This document shows, in pieces, positions 5,513 through 13,655 of a stretch of DNA of 15,560 bases. The translations under genes and the position numbers were made by a program. The notes under the pieces were generated by a model, which was not told where the DNA came from, did not search any database, and saw only the letters and a list, made by a program, of their open reading frames with translations. The stretch comes from Firmicutes bacterium ZCTH02-B6 (GTDB lineage: Bacteria; Bacillota; Limnochordia; Limnochordales; ZCTH02-B6): the NCBI GenBank assembly GCA_002159155.1, contig LZRQ01000068.1, forward strand, positions 1 through 15,560, given 5' to 3'. Every line of letters begins with the position of its first letter. Position 1 is the stretch's first letter.

Positions 5513-6976
5513 TTACAGCCACCGGGCGGTAACGACCTTGCGGTCAGTGTAGAAGTTGATGGCGTCCTCGCCGTTGGCGTGGAGATCCCCGTAGAAGGAG
5601 TTGCGCCAACCGGTGAAGGGGAACACCGCCACCGGCGCAGGCACGCCGACGTTGATGCCGAGCATCCCGGCCTTGGCGTGGCGGCGGAACGCCCGGGCCG
5701 CGGCGCCGCTGCGCGTAAAGATGACCGCCCCGTTGCCGTAGGCGGACCGGTTGATCAGGGCGATCCCTTCCTCCACGTCCTTGACCCGCACCGTCGTCAG
5801 CACGGGGCCAAAGATCTCCTCGCGGGCGATGCGCATGTCGGGGTTGGCGCCGTCAAAGATGGTAGGCCCAAGGAAGAAGCCCCGCTCCGGCACGGGCGCC
5901 TTGCGGCCGTCAAAGATGAGGCGCGCCCCTTCCTCCTCGCCGATCTGGATGTACCCCTTGACCCGCTCCCGGTGCTGGTCGCGGATGAGGGGACCCATCT
6001 CCACGCCCGGCTGGTCGCCCGGACCGATCTTGAGCCGGTTGGAACGATCCACCAGGCGCTCGAGGATATTGTCGGCCACGTCCTGCTGCGCCACCAGCAC
6101 GCTGCCCGCCATGCAGCGCTGCCCCGCGCTGCCGAAAGACGAGGCGACGATGGCCTCGGTGGTGTAGTCCAGATCTGCGTCGGGCAGCACAATCATGTGG
6201 TTCTTGGCCCCGGCCAGGGCCTGCACCCGCTTGCCGTACGCGGCCGCGGTGCGGTAGATGTAAGCCGCCACGGGCTGCGAGCCCACAAAGGACACCGCCC
6301 GCACCTCCTCGTGGGCCAGCAGCGCGTCCACAGTTTCCCGCGCCCCGTGCACCACGTTGAAGACACCGGCAGGCACACCCGCTTCCTCCAGCAGCTCAGC
6401 CAGGCGGGTCGCGGTCAGGGGCGTCCGCTCGGACGGTTTCAACACAAAGGTGTTGCCGCAGGCGATAGCCAGCGGGAACATCCACATCGGGATCATGGCG
6501 GGGAAGTTGTAAGGGCAGATGCCCACGCAGACGCCCAGCGGCTGACGGTACATCTCCGCGTCGACGCCAGTGCCGACCAGTTCCAGCGTCTTGCCCATGA
6601 TGAGCGTGGGAATGCCGGCCGCGAACTCGACCACCTCGATGCCCCGCTCCAGCTCCGCCCGGGCTTCGTCCAGCGTCTTGCCGTGCTCCCGGGTGATGAG
6701 GGCGGCCAGCTCCTCAAAGTGTTCCTCGAGGACCTGCTTGTAGCGGAACATGAGCCGAGCCCGCTTAAACACCGGCGTCTCCCGCCAGGCGTCAAAGGCG
6801 GCCGCGGCGGCTTTGACCGCCCGGTCCACGTCTGCGGCGCTCGACAACGGCACCTGGGCGATGACCTCGCCGGTAGCCGGGTTGTAGACGGGATCGCTGC
6901 CGGCCGCTTCGGCTTCGACCCATTGCCCGCCGATGAAGTTGCGTAGGCGGATGACGTCCGCTTGCGGCTGTGCCAT
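5513..6976 (-). CDS. mmsA: CoA-acylating methylmalonate/malonate semialdehyde dehydrogenase (MmsA/IolA)
   Basis: This 487-residue aldehyde dehydrogenase performs the last step of inositol breakdown, turning malonate semialdehyde, NAD+ and CoA into acetyl-CoA and CO2. Visible residues are N157 in ICPYNFPAMIP, K180 in VLKPSERTP, the catalytic C288 in SAGQRCMAG and E387 in EEIFGPVL. The segment LAGAKNHMIVLPDAD (254-268) lacks the general-base glutamate found in ordinary aldehyde dehydrogenases; this is typical of the CoA-dependent MMSDH class. The length matches Bacillus IolA (487). A perfect AGGAGGT (6988-6994) lies 11 bases before the ATG. It is the last gene of the operon, 36 bases after the aldolase gene. 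Confidence 0.95.
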   Translation of the reverse strand: MAQPQADVIRLRNFIGGQWVEAEAAGSDPVYNPATGEVIAQVPLSSAADVDRAVKAAAAAFDAWRETPVFKRARLMFRYKQVLEEHFEELAALITREHGKTLDEARAELERGIEVVEFAAGIPTLIMGKTLELVGTGVDAEMYRQPLGVCVGICPYNFPAMIPMWMFPLAIACGNTFVLKPSERTPLTATRLAELLEEAGVPAGVFNVVHGARETVDALLAHEEVRAVSFVGSQPVAAYIYRTAAAYGKRVQALAGAKNHMIVLPDADLDYTTEAIVASSFGSAGQRCMAGSVLVAQQDVADNILERLVDRSNRLKIGPGDQPGVEMGPLIRDQHRERVKGYIQIGEEEGARLIFDGRKAPVPERGFFLGPTIFDGANPDMRIAREEIFGPVLTTVRVKDVEEGIALINRSAYGNGAVIFTRSGAAARAFRRHAKAGMLGINVGVPAPVAVFPFTGWRNSFYGDLHANGEDAINFYTDRKVVTARWL

Positions 6977-6987
6977 GGCAATCGCGC

Positions 6988-6994
6988 ACCTCCT
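6988..6994 (-). promoter_or_regulatory. Strong Shine-Dalgarno site of mmsA
   Basis: AGGAGGT on the minus strand lies 11 bases before the mmsA ATG. It is one of the strongest ribosome sites in the operon and gives the last gene its own translation start in the 36-base gap, where most neighbours are coupled. Confidence 0.7.
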
Positions 6995-7012
6995 GATTTG
7001 CGCCGCGGCACC

Positions 7013-7852
7013 CTAGGCGCCCGCGGCGTAGACGATCTCCTTCAGCCGGCGCACCACCTGCGCCGGGTCTTGAGCCTGCCACACGTTGCGGCCGATGGCG
7101 ACCCCCGCGGCCCCCTCCGCCATGGCCTGGGCAACGCTTGCGTAGAAATCCTCTTCCCGATCCACGCGCCCACCGCCCAAGATCATGACGGGCACGGGCA
7201 GCCGGCGGGTCATCGAGGAATAGACGCCCGGCGCGTAGGGCGCTTTGATGATGTCCGCGCCCAGTTCCGCGCCGATGCGGGCGATGTGAGGCACAAGCGC
7301 CGGGTCGTTTTGCCTCTCTTTGGGGACGCTCAAGCCCCAAAGCACGGTCTCCACCATCACGGGCACGCCCCAGCGGTCGCCCGCTGCGATCACCCGGGCG
7401 ACACGCTCGAGGTTGTCCGCATGCACCCGCAGATCCTTGCGCCCGAAAATGAGCAGCACCTTGACCGCGTCAGCCCCGAGGGCCAAAGCCTCCTCCACGG
7501 TGTGCGCCAGGCGGTGCTCCTCCCCGATGGTGTCGCCGCCTGGCAACGACGCCGTCATGCGGGAGTCGAGCGCCGCGATCAAGGCCGGACCGCCCCGTTG
7601 CGCCAGGATATGGTGGTAGCGCTTCAGCGTCGCCGGGCGGACGATTAAGCCGTCAGGCGCCTCTTCCATGAGGGCGGCCAGCGTCTTTTCCATGTCGTCG
7701 AGGCCCGGAATGTCGCCATGGTCAAGCGCGTGGTCCACCGCCACCACTACGGAGCGGCCGCTTTTCGTCTCAAACAGGCGGGCCTGGCGGAAAGCCTTGC
7801 CCGGCGTCTCCGGGCCGCGCAAGGCCCCCGGCGTACTCTTAGAACCTGTCAT
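7013..7852 (-). CDS. Class I DeoC/LacD/LsrF-family aldolase, probable 2-deoxy-5-keto-6-phosphogluconate aldolase
   Basis: This 279-residue TIM-barrel aldolase probably cleaves 2-deoxy-5-keto-D-gluconate 6-phosphate to dihydroxyacetone phosphate and malonate semialdehyde. The sequence shows VVVAVDHALDHG at 35-46, the likely Schiff-base lysine K203 in GADIIKAPY, and a phosphate-binding pair ILGGGRV (224-230) and GVAIGRNVWQ (250-259), as in archaeal-type FBP aldolases and LsrF. It has none of the zinc-binding features of class II IolJ. Its start overlaps the iolC stop by 4 bases (ATGA) and it is followed by mmsA, which uses one of the proposed products. Substrate is inferred from this position. 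A fructose-bisphosphate or other keto-sugar phosphate aldolase role is the alternative. Confidence 0.88.
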   Translation of the reverse strand: MTGSKSTPGALRGPETPGKAFRQARLFETKSGRSVVVAVDHALDHGDIPGLDDMEKTLAALMEEAPDGLIVRPATLKRYHHILAQRGGPALIAALDSRMTASLPGGDTIGEEHRLAHTVEEALALGADAVKVLLIFGRKDLRVHADNLERVARVIAAGDRWGVPVMVETVLWGLSVPKERQNDPALVPHIARIGAELGADIIKAPYAPGVYSSMTRRLPVPVMILGGGRVDREEDFYASVAQAMAEGAAGVAIGRNVWQAQDPAQVVRRLKEIVYAAGA

Positions 7853-8868
7853 GACGCCTTCGTCCTCTCCCGCAGAAACTCATCCAACTCTTCCCTGGTC
7901 GGGATGGCCGGTGCGCAACCGTGCCGGCTGACCACGATGGCGCCCGTGGCGTTGCCGTACTCGAGACACCGCTCCAAGGGCCACCCCCGGAGGAGCCCCG
8001 CGCAGTAGCCGGCGGCGAAGCCGTCCCCGGCGCCGAGGGTGTTGACCACCTTGACCGGGAAACCCGGCGCTTGGACGCGGCCTGCCGGCGTGATCACCAT
8101 CGCCCCTTGGGCGCCCAGCTTGACCACGACCTGCGACGCACCCGCGTCGACGAGCTCCCGCGCCATGCGCTCAAGTTCCTCTTGCGGAGGCTTGTCCTCG
8201 CCCACCAGCCGCTCCCGCCCGGCCCCCACGGCCCCCGGTTCGCCGCTCAGACGCACCGCGGCGGCCGCGAACGCCACCTCCAGCTCGTTGCCGATCAGCA
8301 CGTCGCACATGCGCACGGCGATGTCGTAGTAGAGCACGCACTCGGTGGGATCCGACCAAAGCATTGGCCGGTAGTCGATGTCCATCACGTTGAGCGCGCC
8401 CCGGCGCCGGCGGCCCCGCAGGATGTAGAGGACTGTCTCCCGCAGGGGGCTTTTGGCAAGGGCAGTGCCGGTCACCACCAGCATCTTGGCGTTGAGCACG
8501 GTCTCCAGGTCCAAGTCGCTCAGCTGCACCTGGGTGTCGGCGCACGGATCCCGGTAAAACAATACGTGGGAGTCTTGCGGCGGGAAGATGGCCGCAAAGG
8601 CCAGCCCGGTGCGGTAGCGCGGGTCTGTACCCACAAAGCGGGTGTCGACGCCGCTTTCTTCAAGATACCGCCGCAAGAAACGCCCGTGGCCGTCGTCCCC
8701 CACCCGGCTGATGAGCCCGCAACGTTGGCCTAGGCGCGCCAGGCCGACGGCGATGTTGGCGGCCGAGCCTCCCAGGTACTTGCTAAAGGACTCGACCTCT
8801 TCCAGCGGCCGGTGCAGCTCGTTGGCGTACAAGTCCACGATCACCCGGCCGACGGTCAACACGTCCAT
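7849..8868 (-). CDS. iolC: 5-dehydro-2-deoxygluconokinase (IolC)
   Basis: This 339-residue PfkB-family kinase phosphorylates 2-deoxy-5-keto-D-gluconate with ATP, giving the substrate of the adjoining aldolase. The glycine-rich first signature KYLGGSAANIAVGLARLG lies at 30-47. DIDYRPMLW near 163-171 and RHGCAPAIPT near 315-324 are characteristic of IolC rather than ribokinase or fructokinase. The second signature NTLGAGDGFAAG (276-287) contains the catalytic base D282. A TTG directly before the ATG also lies in frame, but AGGAGG at 8877-8882 is 8 bases from the ATG and 5 from the TTG. Bacillus IolC is about 325 residues; the extra length is mainly a charged loop near residues 207-232. Confidence 0.95.
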   Translation of the reverse strand: MDVLTVGRVIVDLYANELHRPLEEVESFSKYLGGSAANIAVGLARLGQRCGLISRVGDDGHGRFLRRYLEESGVDTRFVGTDPRYRTGLAFAAIFPPQDSHVLFYRDPCADTQVQLSDLDLETVLNAKMLVVTGTALAKSPLRETVLYILRGRRRRGALNVMDIDYRPMLWSDPTECVLYYDIAVRMCDVLIGNELEVAFAAAAVRLSGEPGAVGAGRERLVGEDKPPQEELERMARELVDAGASQVVVKLGAQGAMVITPAGRVQAPGFPVKVVNTLGAGDGFAAGYCAGLLRGWPLERCLEYGNATGAIVVSRHGCAPAIPTREELDEFLRERTKAS

Positions 8869-8876
8869 CAAAAACG

Positions 8877-8882
8877 CCTCCT
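8877..8882 (-). promoter_or_regulatory. Shine-Dalgarno site that fixes the iolC start
   Basis: AGGAGG on the minus strand lies 8 bases before ATG 8868 and 5 bases before an in-frame TTG at 8871, which favours the ATG. Confidence 0.65.
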
Positions 8883-8899
8883 AGAGCGGAAAACGCGTC

Positions 8900-9793
8900 C
8901 TACAGGCCGAAGGTCTCCCGCAGGTAGCGGCGGTTGCGCACCGCCGCGGCCAGCGTGTCCTCGCCCGGCCGCACCACCCGATCCTGCTCCACCACCAGCC
9001 AGCCGTCGTAGCCGGCGGCCTGGAGCTCGCCCAGGATCGCCCGCAGGTCAAGGGAACCAGTGCCCAGCTCCACAAAGACGCCTTCCTGGGCCAAGGGGGT
9101 GTAGCCCTTGCCTTGGGCGATGCCGGCCCGCAGCCGTTCCATGTCGATGTCCTTGAGGTGGACGAGGCCGATGCGGGAACTCCACCGCCGCACCGTCTCC
9201 AGCGGGTCGCCCCCGCCAAAAGCGGTGTGCCCGGTGTCCAGGCACAGGCGGATACGGTCGGGATCCGTCGCCTCCAACAACCGCTGGACCTCGGCCGGGT
9301 GCTCCACGTAGGTGCCGCCATGGGGGTGAAAGCTGACCGTGAGGCCCAGGTCCCGGCAGCGGTCGGCGGCCTGGTGGAGCCCCTCGACGAAGGCGTTCCA
9401 CTCTTCGGCCGTCATGCCCCGCACGGCGGTTTCCGCGGTGCGCCCCGCGATGGACTTGCGCATGTCGTCGCCCTCGTCGGAAAGCAAGATGTCCCGGGCG
9501 CCCAGCGCAGCCAAAAGGCGCGCCACTTCTTCCACCGCCTGCATGGACGCGGCGTGCGCGGCCCGGTCGCGGAAATTGACCGGCACGAAAGCCGCAATCA
9601 TGACGAGCTGGCGCCGGGCCAGCTCGTCCCACAGCACGGCCGGGTCCATGGGCAGATAGCCCGCAGGCCCTAACTCCGTCCCCTCAAAGCCCGCAGCCGC
9701 CATCTCGTCCAACACTTCCGGCCACGGCTTCTGCGGGCCCCAGCCGGGAATTTCGCAAATCCCCCACGTGATCGGTGCCGAACCAACCCGCAT
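8900..9793 (-). CDS. iolE: Inosose dehydratase-like TIM-barrel protein (IolE)
   Basis: This 297-residue xylose-isomerase-like TIM-barrel protein probably dehydrates scyllo-inosose to 3D-(3,5/4)-trihydroxycyclohexane-1,2-dione. Landmarks parallel to Bacillus IolE are APITWGI at 6-12, FEGTELG at 36-42, HPHGGT at 156-161, LCLDTGHTAFGGGD at 183-196, HLKD at 212-215 and LVVEQD at 266-271. His, Asp and Glu in these motifs are probable metal ligands. Bacillus IolE is also about 297 residues. The ATG is preceded by GAGGGGGTGG at 9801-9810, 7 bases away, and begins 2 bases after the iolG stop. The frame upstream of this ATG only mirrors iolG. It is clearly divergent from Bacillus IolE, so an IolI-type inosose isomerase remains possible. 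Confidence 0.88.
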   Translation of the reverse strand: MRVGSAPITWGICEIPGWGPQKPWPEVLDEMAAAGFEGTELGPAGYLPMDPAVLWDELARRQLVMIAAFVPVNFRDRAAHAASMQAVEEVARLLAALGARDILLSDEGDDMRKSIAGRTAETAVRGMTAEEWNAFVEGLHQAADRCRDLGLTVSFHPHGGTYVEHPAEVQRLLEATDPDRIRLCLDTGHTAFGGGDPLETVRRWSSRIGLVHLKDIDMERLRAGIAQGKGYTPLAQEGVFVELGTGSLDLRAILGELQAAGYDGWLVVEQDRVVRPGEDTLAAAVRNRRYLRETFGL

Positions 9794-9795
9794 GG

Positions 9796-10854
9796 CTACG
9801 CCACCCCCTCGCCCGCCGCGGGCCGAGTCCCGCCCTGGGCTTCGTCCACCGCCGCGCCCACGGCGGTGGGTTTCCCGGTGTGCAGCGACTCGCGGGCCGC
9901 CAGGGCGATTTCCAGCGCTTTCTCCCCGTCTTCCACACCCACAGACGGTTCGCAGCCGGTGCGGAGGCACTCGATGAAGTGCTTCATCTCGGCCAAGTAG
10001 GCATCGCGGAAGCGCTCGAGAAAATCCGCCACGCAATCGTGGCTGCCGTGGCCGTTTTGCAGCACCACCACCGGGTGGCTCTGGAAGTACCCGATCTGGA
10101 TGCAGCCGTTGGTGCCCAGCACCTCGGTGCGGATGTCATAGCCGAAGCCCGAGTGACGGGCGTTATCGTGCAGGCCGAGTCCGCCTCGCCGGAACTGCAG
10201 GGTGACCACGCCCGTGTCGATGTCTCCGGCTTCCGCGTACTCGGGGTACACAAACCGGCCGCCCGCCGCGTACACGGTCGCGACCTCGTCGTTCATCAGC
10301 CAACGGGACAGGTCAAAATCGTGCACGGATGAGTCCACAAACAGCCCGCCGCTGGTGCGCACGTAAGACAGCGGCGGTCCCGACGCGTCCCGGCTGGTGA
10401 GCCGGATCAGCACGGGGTCACCGATGCGCCCGGAGCGGATTTGCTCATAGGCGTACGCGTATCCCGGGTCAAAGCGCCGCATGAAGCCGAGCTGGTACTT
10501 GATCTCCGAGCCGGCCAGCAGCTCCTTGATCCGGCGCGTGGTGGCGAGGTCTTTCGCAGCCGGTTTCTCGGAGAAAATGTGCTTGCCCGCGGCCACGCAC
10601 TCCCGCACGATCTCCTCGCGGAGCTCGACAGGCGTAGCAATCACCACCGCGTCGACCTCGTTGAGATGCACCAGCTCACGCCAGTCATCAAAGGAATACG
10701 GGACGGCCAGCTCCGCGCGGAGCCGCTCCCTGGCGGCCTGGTCCGGGTCCGCCAAGGCTACCAGGCGCGCCCCGGAGATGCTCCCGGCCAAATTGCGGGC
10801 GTGGCGCGCGCCCATGCGCCCCACGCCGATGACCCCTACTTGCACCCGTTCCAT
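9796..10854 (-). CDS. iolG: Inositol 2-dehydrogenase (IolG), Gfo/Idh/MocA family
   Basis: This 352-residue NAD-dependent dehydrogenase is the entry enzyme, oxidising myo-inositol to 2-keto-myo-inositol (scyllo-inosose). The N-terminal Rossmann fold starts GVIGVGRMGARHARN (7-21), and the catalytic signature SEKPAA has K97 at the same position as in Bacillus IolG. D174 and H178 in LFVDSSVHDFDLSRWL complete the expected triad. ATG 10854 is chosen because GGAG (10861-10864) lies 6 bases upstream and the Rossmann fold then begins at once. In-frame ATG 10866 and GTG 10887, the latter overlapping the iolB stop as GTGA, are alternatives. The family also includes scyllo-inositol dehydrogenases, so substrate stereochemistry is inferred from context. 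Confidence 0.92.
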   Translation of the reverse strand: MERVQVGVIGVGRMGARHARNLAGSISGARLVALADPDQAARERLRAELAVPYSFDDWRELVHLNEVDAVVIATPVELREEIVRECVAAGKHIFSEKPAAKDLATTRRIKELLAGSEIKYQLGFMRRFDPGYAYAYEQIRSGRIGDPVLIRLTSRDASGPPLSYVRTSGGLFVDSSVHDFDLSRWLMNDEVATVYAAGGRFVYPEYAEAGDIDTGVVTLQFRRGGLGLHDNARHSGFGYDIRTEVLGTNGCIQIGYFQSHPVVVLQNGHGSHDCVADFLERFRDAYLAEMKHFIECLRTGCEPSVGVEDGEKALEIALAARESLHTGKPTAVGAAVDEAQGGTRPAAGEGVA

Positions 10855-10860
10855 CTTGCT

Positions 10861-10864
10861 CTCC
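10861..10864 (-). promoter_or_regulatory. Shine-Dalgarno site supporting the iolG start
   Basis: GGAG on the minus strand lies 6 bases before ATG 10854. A GAGGAG at 10880-10885 lies 13 bases before the alternative ATG 10866, which is rather far. Confidence 0.5.
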
Positions 10865-10883
10865 ATCCGCCTGGCCACACTCC

Positions 10884-11699
10884 TCACTTTCCCGCAGGCT
10901 TCTGGCTCATCTCACTGCTCAACTGCTGAAAGGCCGGATCGATGTGGAACTTCCACGCCCGTTCAGGCCCGGCCATGACGTTGAAGTAGTACACGTCAAA
11001 GCCGGGCGGCGCCGCCACCGGGTGATACCCCCGGGGCACCAGCACCGCGTCACCGTCGCCAACGGCGATGGTGACGTCCAGCTCCCGGTCGTCGGTGTAC
11101 ACCCGCTGCAGGGCGAAACCGCCCGCCGGTCGGATGCGATGGTAGTAGACCTCCTCCAGGTAGGTCTCCTCAGGCGGCCGGTGGGTGTCGTGCTTGTGGG
11201 GCGGGTAGCTGGACCAGTTGCCGCCCGGGGTGATGACCTCTACCAACAGCAACCGCTCGGCCGGCAAGTTGCCCATCAGGATGTTGTGAATCCGTCGCCG
11301 GGCGCTGCCGCTGCCGCGGTCCACCACTTCCACCTCATCAGGGGTGATGAGCCGCGCCTTTTCGCCCCGGTCCGCCGGCGCCCCGCAGCGAGCGTACTCG
11401 AGATCCGTCTCCGCCGTGATCCGGTAGCCGACCCCAGGCGGCAGGTACACCGTCCACGGCAAACCCGAAAACACGTCCATGCGCTCGCCGATGTGCTCCC
11501 ATGTGCCCTGATCGGAGGAGACCGTGGCCCGGCCGGAAACGAGCACTAGCCCGACTTCTTCTCCGCCGGTGTGGCCGGCGTCGGACTCGCCTGCTCTCAA
11601 CCGGTGCACGGAGAAGCTCACATACCGCCAGCCGGCGGTTTCGGGCGTGACGACGATAGGTGTGCGGCCGCCTGACGGGCGGATGTGCAGGCTCGTCAT
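10884..11699 (-). CDS. iolB: 5-deoxy-glucuronate isomerase (IolB)
   Basis: This 271-residue bicupin isomerase converts 5-deoxy-D-glucuronate into 2-deoxy-5-keto-D-gluconate. The second cupin carries the metal-binding set SSYPPHKHD (H168, H170), LEEVYYHRI (glutamates 182-183) and VPRGYHPV (H226), which is diagnostic of the family. The length equals Bacillus IolB. A near-perfect AAAGGAGGG (11709-11717) lies about 10 bases before the ATG. Its stop overlaps an in-frame GTG of iolG. It follows iolD by 45 bases, matching the pathway order in which IolD makes its substrate. Confidence 0.96.
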   Translation of the reverse strand: MTSLHIRPSGGRTPIVVTPETAGWRYVSFSVHRLRAGESDAGHTGGEEVGLVLVSGRATVSSDQGTWEHIGERMDVFSGLPWTVYLPPGVGYRITAETDLEYARCGAPADRGEKARLITPDEVEVVDRGSGSARRRIHNILMGNLPAERLLLVEVITPGGNWSSYPPHKHDTHRPPEETYLEEVYYHRIRPAGGFALQRVYTDDRELDVTIAVGDGDAVLVPRGYHPVAAPPGFDVYYFNVMAGPERAWKFHIDPAFQQLSSEMSQKPAGK

Positions 11700-11744
11700 C
11701 GGCTCGCGCCCTCCTTTCTGTCAAGGGCCGATCCCGGCGCCTCC

Positions 11745-13610
11745 TCAGTAGTAAAACCGCTGCTTGCGCCGGGCTTCCACGTAGGCGGCCCGGGCCTGCT
11801 GCACGCTGGCCTCGCCGGAGACTTCGGCGATGGGCACATCCCACCAGCTCTCGTAGTCCGGCACCCGGACCGCCGGGTCCACCACCGCGTGGATTACCAC
11901 CGTGCGGTCGGCCGCCTTGGCCTTTTCGAGGGCTTCCCGCAGCGACGCCTCGTCGGTGGCCTTGTAGGCGATGGCGCCCAAGCTCGCCGCGTTGGCGGCA
12001 TAGTCGATGCTCAGGTACTCGCCGCCCAAGCGGCCGGTCTTGGCGTCCCGGTAGCGCAGCTCGTTGCCGAAAGACGGCGTCCCCGACGACGTCTGCAGGC
12101 CGTGGATCGACTGGAAGCCGCCGTTTTCGACGACGACGATGATCAGCTTATAGCCCTCCTGAATGGCGGTCGTGATCTCCGTGTTCATCATCAGGTAGCT
12201 GCCGTCGCCGATGAGGACAAAGACCTCCCGATCGGGCGCGGCCATTTTAACCCCGAGGCCGCCCGGGATCTCGTAGCCCATGGTGGAGTAGCCGTACTCC
12301 AGGTGGTACCCCTTGGGATCCCGCGTCCGCCACAGCTTGAGAAGATCACCCGGCATGCTGCCCGCGGCGTTGAGCACCACGTCCTTGGCGCCGGCCGCTT
12401 CGTTGACGATGCCGATGAGCTGCGGCTGCGTAAGGCCCTTTTCCGAAGTGCGGGCGCGCTGCCGGTCCACTTCCGCGTCCCACTCGGCCTTAAGCCGCGC
12501 CACCTCCTGGCGGTACGAGGCGTCGGTGCCCCCAGCCTGCTCAAGCCGCGCCAGCAAGGCCGCCAACGTTTCCCGGGCGTCGCCCACCAGCGCGTGCGCG
12601 CCGTGCTTGTAGGCGTCAAAGGCCGCGACGTTGATGCCGATGAAGCGCACATCCGGGTGCTGGAACGCGGTCTTGGACGCCGTGGTAAAGTCCGAAAGCC
12701 GCGTGCCGACGCAGATGACCAAGTCCGCCTGGGCGGCCAGCCGGTTCGCGGCCAGACCGCCGTTGGCGCCGATGGCCCCCACGTTGAACGGATGATCCCA
12801 CGGCAGGCTACCCTTGCCGGCCTGCGTTTCGCAGACGGGGATTCCGAGGACCGCAGCAAACCGGTCCAGGGCAGCGGACGCTTCGGAGTATAGGACGCCG
12901 CCGCCGGCGATGATGAGGGGCCGCTTGGCCTGCCGGATCATCTCCACGGCCACCGCGAGCTCGCTCTCGGGCGGCACCGGGCGCGAGATGCGCCACACCC
13001 GCTTTTCAAAGAAGTGGGCCGGGAAGTCGTAGGCCTCGGTCTGCACGTCTTCGGGCAAGGCCAGCGTCACCGTGCCGGTCTCGGCCTGGTCGGTGAGGAT
13101 CCGCATGGCCTCGGGCAAGGCCGACAAAAGCTGCTCGGGCCGGTAAATGCGGTCCCAGTAGCGGGAAACCGGCCGGAAGCAGTCGTTGGCGCTCACATCC
13201 TGGCTGCCGAAGTACTCCAGCTGCTGCAGCACCGGATGGGGAATCCGGTTGGCAAAGATGTCGCCGGGCAAAAGCAGCACGGGAAGCCGGTTGATGGTAG
13301 CCATGGCCGCGCCCGTCACCATGTTGGTGGCGCCCGGCCCCACCGACGACGTGCAGGCAAAGGTTTGGAGCCTGTTCTTCATCTTGGCGTAGGCGGCGGC
13401 CAGGTGAACCGACGCCTGCTCATTGCGGGGCTGATAATAGGTGAGATCCCCCAACTCCTCCAGGGCCTGGCCGAGTCCGGTCACGTTGCCGTGCCCGAAA
13501 ATCCCCAGCACCCCGGCGAAGAAGGGCTGCTCGACGCCGTCGCGCAGGACGTACTGCCGAGCGAGATAGCGCACGATGGCTTGGCCGACTGTCATCCGAA
13601 CCGTCTTCAT
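11745..13610 (-). CDS. iolD: 3D-(3,5/4)-trihydroxycyclohexane-1,2-dione hydrolase (IolD), ThDP-dependent
   Basis: This 621-residue thiamine-diphosphate enzyme hydrolyses the diketone ring to 5-deoxy-D-glucuronate. The N-terminal PYR domain begins MKTVRMTVGQAIVRYLARQ, like other IolD proteins, with GIFGHGNVTGLGQAL at 36-50 and the ThDP-activating glutamate E64 in QPRNEQASVHLAAAYAKM. The central domain lies at about 205-370. The C-terminal PP domain holds the ThDP/Mg motif from GDGS (468-471) to ENGG (495-498). Length is close to Bacillus IolD (about 637). ATG 13610 is preceded by AAGGTGG (13617-13623) at 6 bases; an in-frame GTG at 13616 is too close to that site. It is the first catabolic gene after the transporter genes. 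Confidence 0.96.
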   Translation of the reverse strand: MKTVRMTVGQAIVRYLARQYVLRDGVEQPFFAGVLGIFGHGNVTGLGQALEELGDLTYYQPRNEQASVHLAAAYAKMKNRLQTFACTSSVGPGATNMVTGAAMATINRLPVLLLPGDIFANRIPHPVLQQLEYFGSQDVSANDCFRPVSRYWDRIYRPEQLLSALPEAMRILTDQAETGTVTLALPEDVQTEAYDFPAHFFEKRVWRISRPVPPESELAVAVEMIRQAKRPLIIAGGGVLYSEASAALDRFAAVLGIPVCETQAGKGSLPWDHPFNVGAIGANGGLAANRLAAQADLVICVGTRLSDFTTASKTAFQHPDVRFIGINVAAFDAYKHGAHALVGDARETLAALLARLEQAGGTDASYRQEVARLKAEWDAEVDRQRARTSEKGLTQPQLIGIVNEAAGAKDVVLNAAGSMPGDLLKLWRTRDPKGYHLEYGYSTMGYEIPGGLGVKMAAPDREVFVLIGDGSYLMMNTEITTAIQEGYKLIIVVVENGGFQSIHGLQTSSGTPSFGNELRYRDAKTGRLGGEYLSIDYAANAASLGAIAYKATDEASLREALEKAKAADRTVVIHAVVDPAVRVPDYESWWDVPIAEVSGEASVQQARAAYVEARRKQRFYY

Positions 13611-13632
13611 CGCCACCCACCTTCCGCGAATC

Positions 13633-13646
13633 CGTAAGCGCTTTCA
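13633..13646 (-). promoter_or_regulatory. cre/LacI-family-like operator upstream of iolD
   Basis: On the minus strand TGAAAGCGCTTACG matches the Bacillus cre pattern (TGWAANCGNTNWCA) in all but the last base and has the palindromic core AAGCGCTT. It lies 22 bases before the iolD start codon, where a bound CcpA or other LacI-family protein could block an elongating or initiating polymerase. I see no convincing -35/-10 pair in this gap, so iolD may be read mainly from a promoter upstream of the transporter genes. Confidence 0.45.
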
Positions 13647-13655
13647 TATGTGCGA

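Noticed and set aside
5318..6946. 542-codon + strand open frame opposite mmsA
   Set aside because: It is antisense to a gene with full family motifs, has no ribosome site, is rich in His/Arg/Gly as expected of a high-GC shadow frame, and contains the terminator region.
9794..10036. N-terminal extension of iolE into iolG
   Set aside because: The extension is out-of-frame iolG sequence; ATG 9793 with GAGGGGGTGG upstream gives the normal family length.
11685..12893. 402-codon + strand open frame opposite iolB and iolD
   Set aside because: It is a shadow of iolD, with no recognisable domain and no start signal.
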